Assembly: GCF_034424375.1 (NCBI RefSeq)
Contig: NZ_CP139965.1
Coordinates: forward strand, 5,270,001-5,334,000
Source of the DNA: Paraburkholderia kururiensis
GTDB taxonomy: Bacteria > Pseudomonadota > Gammaproteobacteria > Burkholderiales > Burkholderiaceae
DNA: 64,000 nt
Direction of reading: 5' to 3'
The translations under genes were made by a program, and so were the position numbers. The notes below the pieces were generated by a model. That model saw only the letters and a program-made list of their open reading frames with translations. It was not told the origin of the DNA and did no database searches. Shown here piece by piece: positions 62,207 through 64,000 of this stretch (positions are counted from its first letter, which is position 1; every line of letters begins with the position of its first letter).

Positions 62207-62755
62207 TTACTTTGCACGTCGCGCGAAAGTCAGCGTGCTGCCGTCGTCGAGCACGAGCAACAGTTGCTGCGGGTCGCGCATCTGCACGCCCGAGCGGTCG
62301 ATGTGCGAGAGGGCGGCGAGGTAGTCGCCCTCCATCTGGCCGGCGGGCGTGGCGCAGGCCATGCGCGTGCCGGCGAGCGGCCCGAAGCCGAGCTTGCCGT
62401 CCTTCAGCGTGTAGCTGCCCATGTAGCGGTTGCATCCGGAAAAGCCGCCCGCGCGGCGCTGTCCCGTTGCCGTCGACAGGTCGAGCGTAATGGACTTGGT
62501 ACCTTCGCTGTGCGGGACGTCCCGCGCGGTGCCGTCCGCATTCTTCCAGCCCGTCAGTTCCCATTGCGTGTCGTCGAGCAGTTGCGTCGCCGCAGGGTTG
62601 AACGGATCGGGCGCCGGCGCGGAGGCGTCGGGATGTTTGGGCAGCGCGCAGGCCGCGAGCGCGACGCACACGAGCGCGGCAAGCGCCGCCTTGCGCGACA
62701 CGGCGGTCTGAACGGTGAGGCGCGCAATGCTTCGCGCGCGGAACATGGGGACCAT
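62207..62755 (-). CDS. META-domain lipoprotein (HslJ-like)
   Basis: A 182-aa protein. The signal peptide with lipobox LAAC (Cys36, AALVCVALAACALP) makes it an envelope lipoprotein. The mature part carries the META/HslJ domain: TQWELTGWKNADGTA, RAGGFSGCNRYMGSYTL, GTRMACATPAGQMEGDYLAAL. HslJ-type proteins are linked to heat and novobiocin tolerance. Two ATGs (62755, 62746) are close; the first is used. Confidence 0.88.
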   Translation of the reverse strand: MVPMFRARSIARLTVQTAVSRKAALAALVCVALAACALPKHPDASAPAPDPFNPAATQLLDDTQWELTGWKNADGTARDVPHSEGTKSITLDLSTATGQRRAGGFSGCNRYMGSYTLKDGKLGFGPLAGTRMACATPAGQMEGDYLAALSHIDRSGVQMRDPQQLLLVLDDGSTLTFARRAK

Positions 62756-62970
62756 GAAGCTGTTCCTCTTCGGACGGACGAAGGTGTAAGAGTACCCTGG
62801 CGGCTTCGCGGCACGCGAGCCGCGCCGGTGTCGGACGAACGCAGGACCGGCCGAGGCCGATGCGCGTATCGCACCGCGCTGCGGGCCGCCGCAGGGGTTT
62901 CGTGCGGGGCGCGCATGTTAACATCGGTGGCACTTTCTTTCACATCCGCTTCACACTCTCTGGAGACTTC

Positions 62971-64000
62971 ATGCAGATCGGTCAACGGATCGGCACGCCG
63001 CTTTCGGCAACGGCCACGCGCGTCATGCTGTTCGGCGCGGGCGAACTCGGCAAGGAAGTGATCATCGCGCTGCAGCGGCTCGGCGTGGAGGTGATCGCGG
63101 TCGACCGTTACCCCAACGCGCCGGGGCATCAGGTGGCCCACCGCGCGCACGTGATCGACATGACGGACCCGCAGGCGCTGCGCGCGCTGATCGAGCAGGA
63201 ACGGCCGCATCTCGTGGTGCCCGAAATCGAGGCCATCGCCACCGATGCGCTCGCCGCCGTGGAATCGGACGGCCTCGCCGAAGTCATCCCCACCGCGCGC
63301 GCCACCCAGCTCACCATGAACCGCGAAGGCATCCGGCGCCTTGCCGCCGAGGAACTCGGCCTGCCGACGTCGCCCTACGCCTTCGCCGACTCGCTCGAAG
63401 AACTGCGGGCCGGCATCGCGAAGGTCGGTTACCCGTGCGTCGTGAAGCCCGTGATGTCGTCGTCGGGCAAGGGCCAGTCGGTATTGCGCAGCGACGCCGA
63501 CGTGGAACCGGCCTGGCAGTACGCGCTCGCGGGCGGGCGCGTGAACCGGGGGCGCGTGATCGTGGAGGGCTTCATCGACTTCGAGTACGAGATCACGCAA
63601 CTTACCGTGCGCGCCGTGGACCCGGCCACGCAAGCCGTCAGCACGTATTTCTGCGACCCGATCGGCCACGTCCAGGTGGCAGGCGACTACGTCGAGTCGT
63701 GGCAGCCGCAGCCGATGAGCGAGAAGGCGCTCGCGCGCTCGCGCGAGATCGCGCAGAAGGTGACGACCGCGCTGGGCGGCCGGGGCATCTTCGGCGTCGA
63801 GCTGTTCGTGCGCGGCGACGAAGTGTGGTTCTCCGAGGTGAGTCCGCGTCCGCATGACACGGGGCTCGTGACGCTCGCCTCGCAGCGCTTCTCGGAGTTC
63901 GAATTGCACGCGCGGGCCATTCTCGGCCTGCCCGTCGATACGGCGCTGCGGGCGCCCGGCGCGTCGGCGGTGATCTACGGCGGGCTCGAAGAGCCGGGCA
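62971..64000 (+). CDS. purT: formate-dependent phosphoribosylglycinamide formyltransferase PurT (5' part)
   Basis: Adds formate to GAR in step 3 of purine synthesis, using ATP. About 343 codons are in the window before it runs off the right edge, of roughly 400. It begins MQIGQRIGTPLSATATRVML, has the pre-ATP-grasp motif FGAGELGKEVIIALQRLGVEV, VPEIEAIATDAL, the ATP-grasp region VKPVMSSSGKGQSVLR, FIDFEYEITQLTVR and the late metal site GVELFVRGDEVWFSEVSPRPHDTG. ATG follows TCTGGAGACTTC. It is complete and undamaged as far as visible. Confidence 0.97.
   Translation, partial: MQIGQRIGTPLSATATRVMLFGAGELGKEVIIALQRLGVEVIAVDRYPNAPGHQVAHRAHVIDMTDPQALRALIEQERPHLVVPEIEAIATDALAAVESDGLAEVIPTARATQLTMNREGIRRLAAEELGLPTSPYAFADSLEELRAGIAKVGYPCVVKPVMSSSGKGQSVLRSDADVEPAWQYALAGGRVNRGRVIVEGFIDFEYEITQLTVRAVDPATQAVSTYFCDPIGHVQVAGDYVESWQPQPMSEKALARSREIAQKVTTALGGRGIFGVELFVRGDEVWFSEVSPRPHDTGLVTLASQRFSEFELHARAILGLPVDTALRAPGASAVIYGGLEEPG

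Overview
The window is a dense, high-GC chromosomal segment that looks like a member of the Burkholderiaceae (Burkholderia sensu lato: Paraburkholderia, Caballeronia, Trinickia or a close relative). Grounds: strong codon bias, an intracellular polyhydroxyalkanoate depolymerase with the Cupriavidus-type Cys nucleophile, a truncated Rnf-type ferredoxin beside nth, DUF1841, DUF3096 and DUF883 proteins, a MctP/DUF3311 pair, and FtsK and ParCE of betaproteobacterial type. The genus is inferred from protein resemblance only. Nearly all of it reads as core or stable accessory chromosome. I see no insertion sequence, phage, integrase or CRISPR array.

Layout. 0.3-6.7 kb: a stress-flavoured block with two related sigma-54 activators (one without, one with a receiver domain) around a DUF883 membrane protein and a small membrane protein, two small disordered proteins, and otsA (trehalose-6-phosphate synthase) closed by a perfect 20-bp terminator. 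6.8-13.8 kb: MFS exporter, PEBP-like protein, vsr and dcm without a restriction enzyme, two tandem paralogous small genes of unknown function, an orphan TonB-C-like mini-protein, tRNA-Arg(CCT), a methyltransferase and rubredoxin. 14.1-25.1 kb: uup, parE-parC (topoisomerase IV) preceded by DnaA-box-like repeats, a CopD-like membrane protein, chromate transporter and a GGDEF-EAL enzyme.

25.7-35.1 kb: an aminotransferase-RidA-PhzF cluster; a VOC-EamA operon divergent from a MocR-type regulator with direct repeats between them; htpG with a clear sigma-32 promoter; ubiC; and a DNA-deoxyinosine glycosylase. 35.2-46.9 kb: a small secreted repeat protein, a TPR/O-GlcNAc-transferase-like (GT41) protein, a spermidine-synthase-like protein, the DUF3311-MctP carboxylate uptake operon, a short FUSC protein, transaldolase, and a MoxR-VWA pair. 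47.3-64 kb: two tandem cytochromes c, DUF1841, nth-rnfB, a TetR regulator, phaZ, a GH15 hydrolase, small proteins, an exported lactonase-like propeller, pagP, a long FtsK, a META-domain lipoprotein and the 5' part of purT, which runs off the window.

No single obviously new multi-gene system stands out. The most promising leads are the paralogous unknown genes next to dcm-vsr, the MocR operator region, the DnaA-like palindrome before parE, the lone RnfB, the TPR-GT41 protein and the FtsK that lacks the start of its membrane domain.
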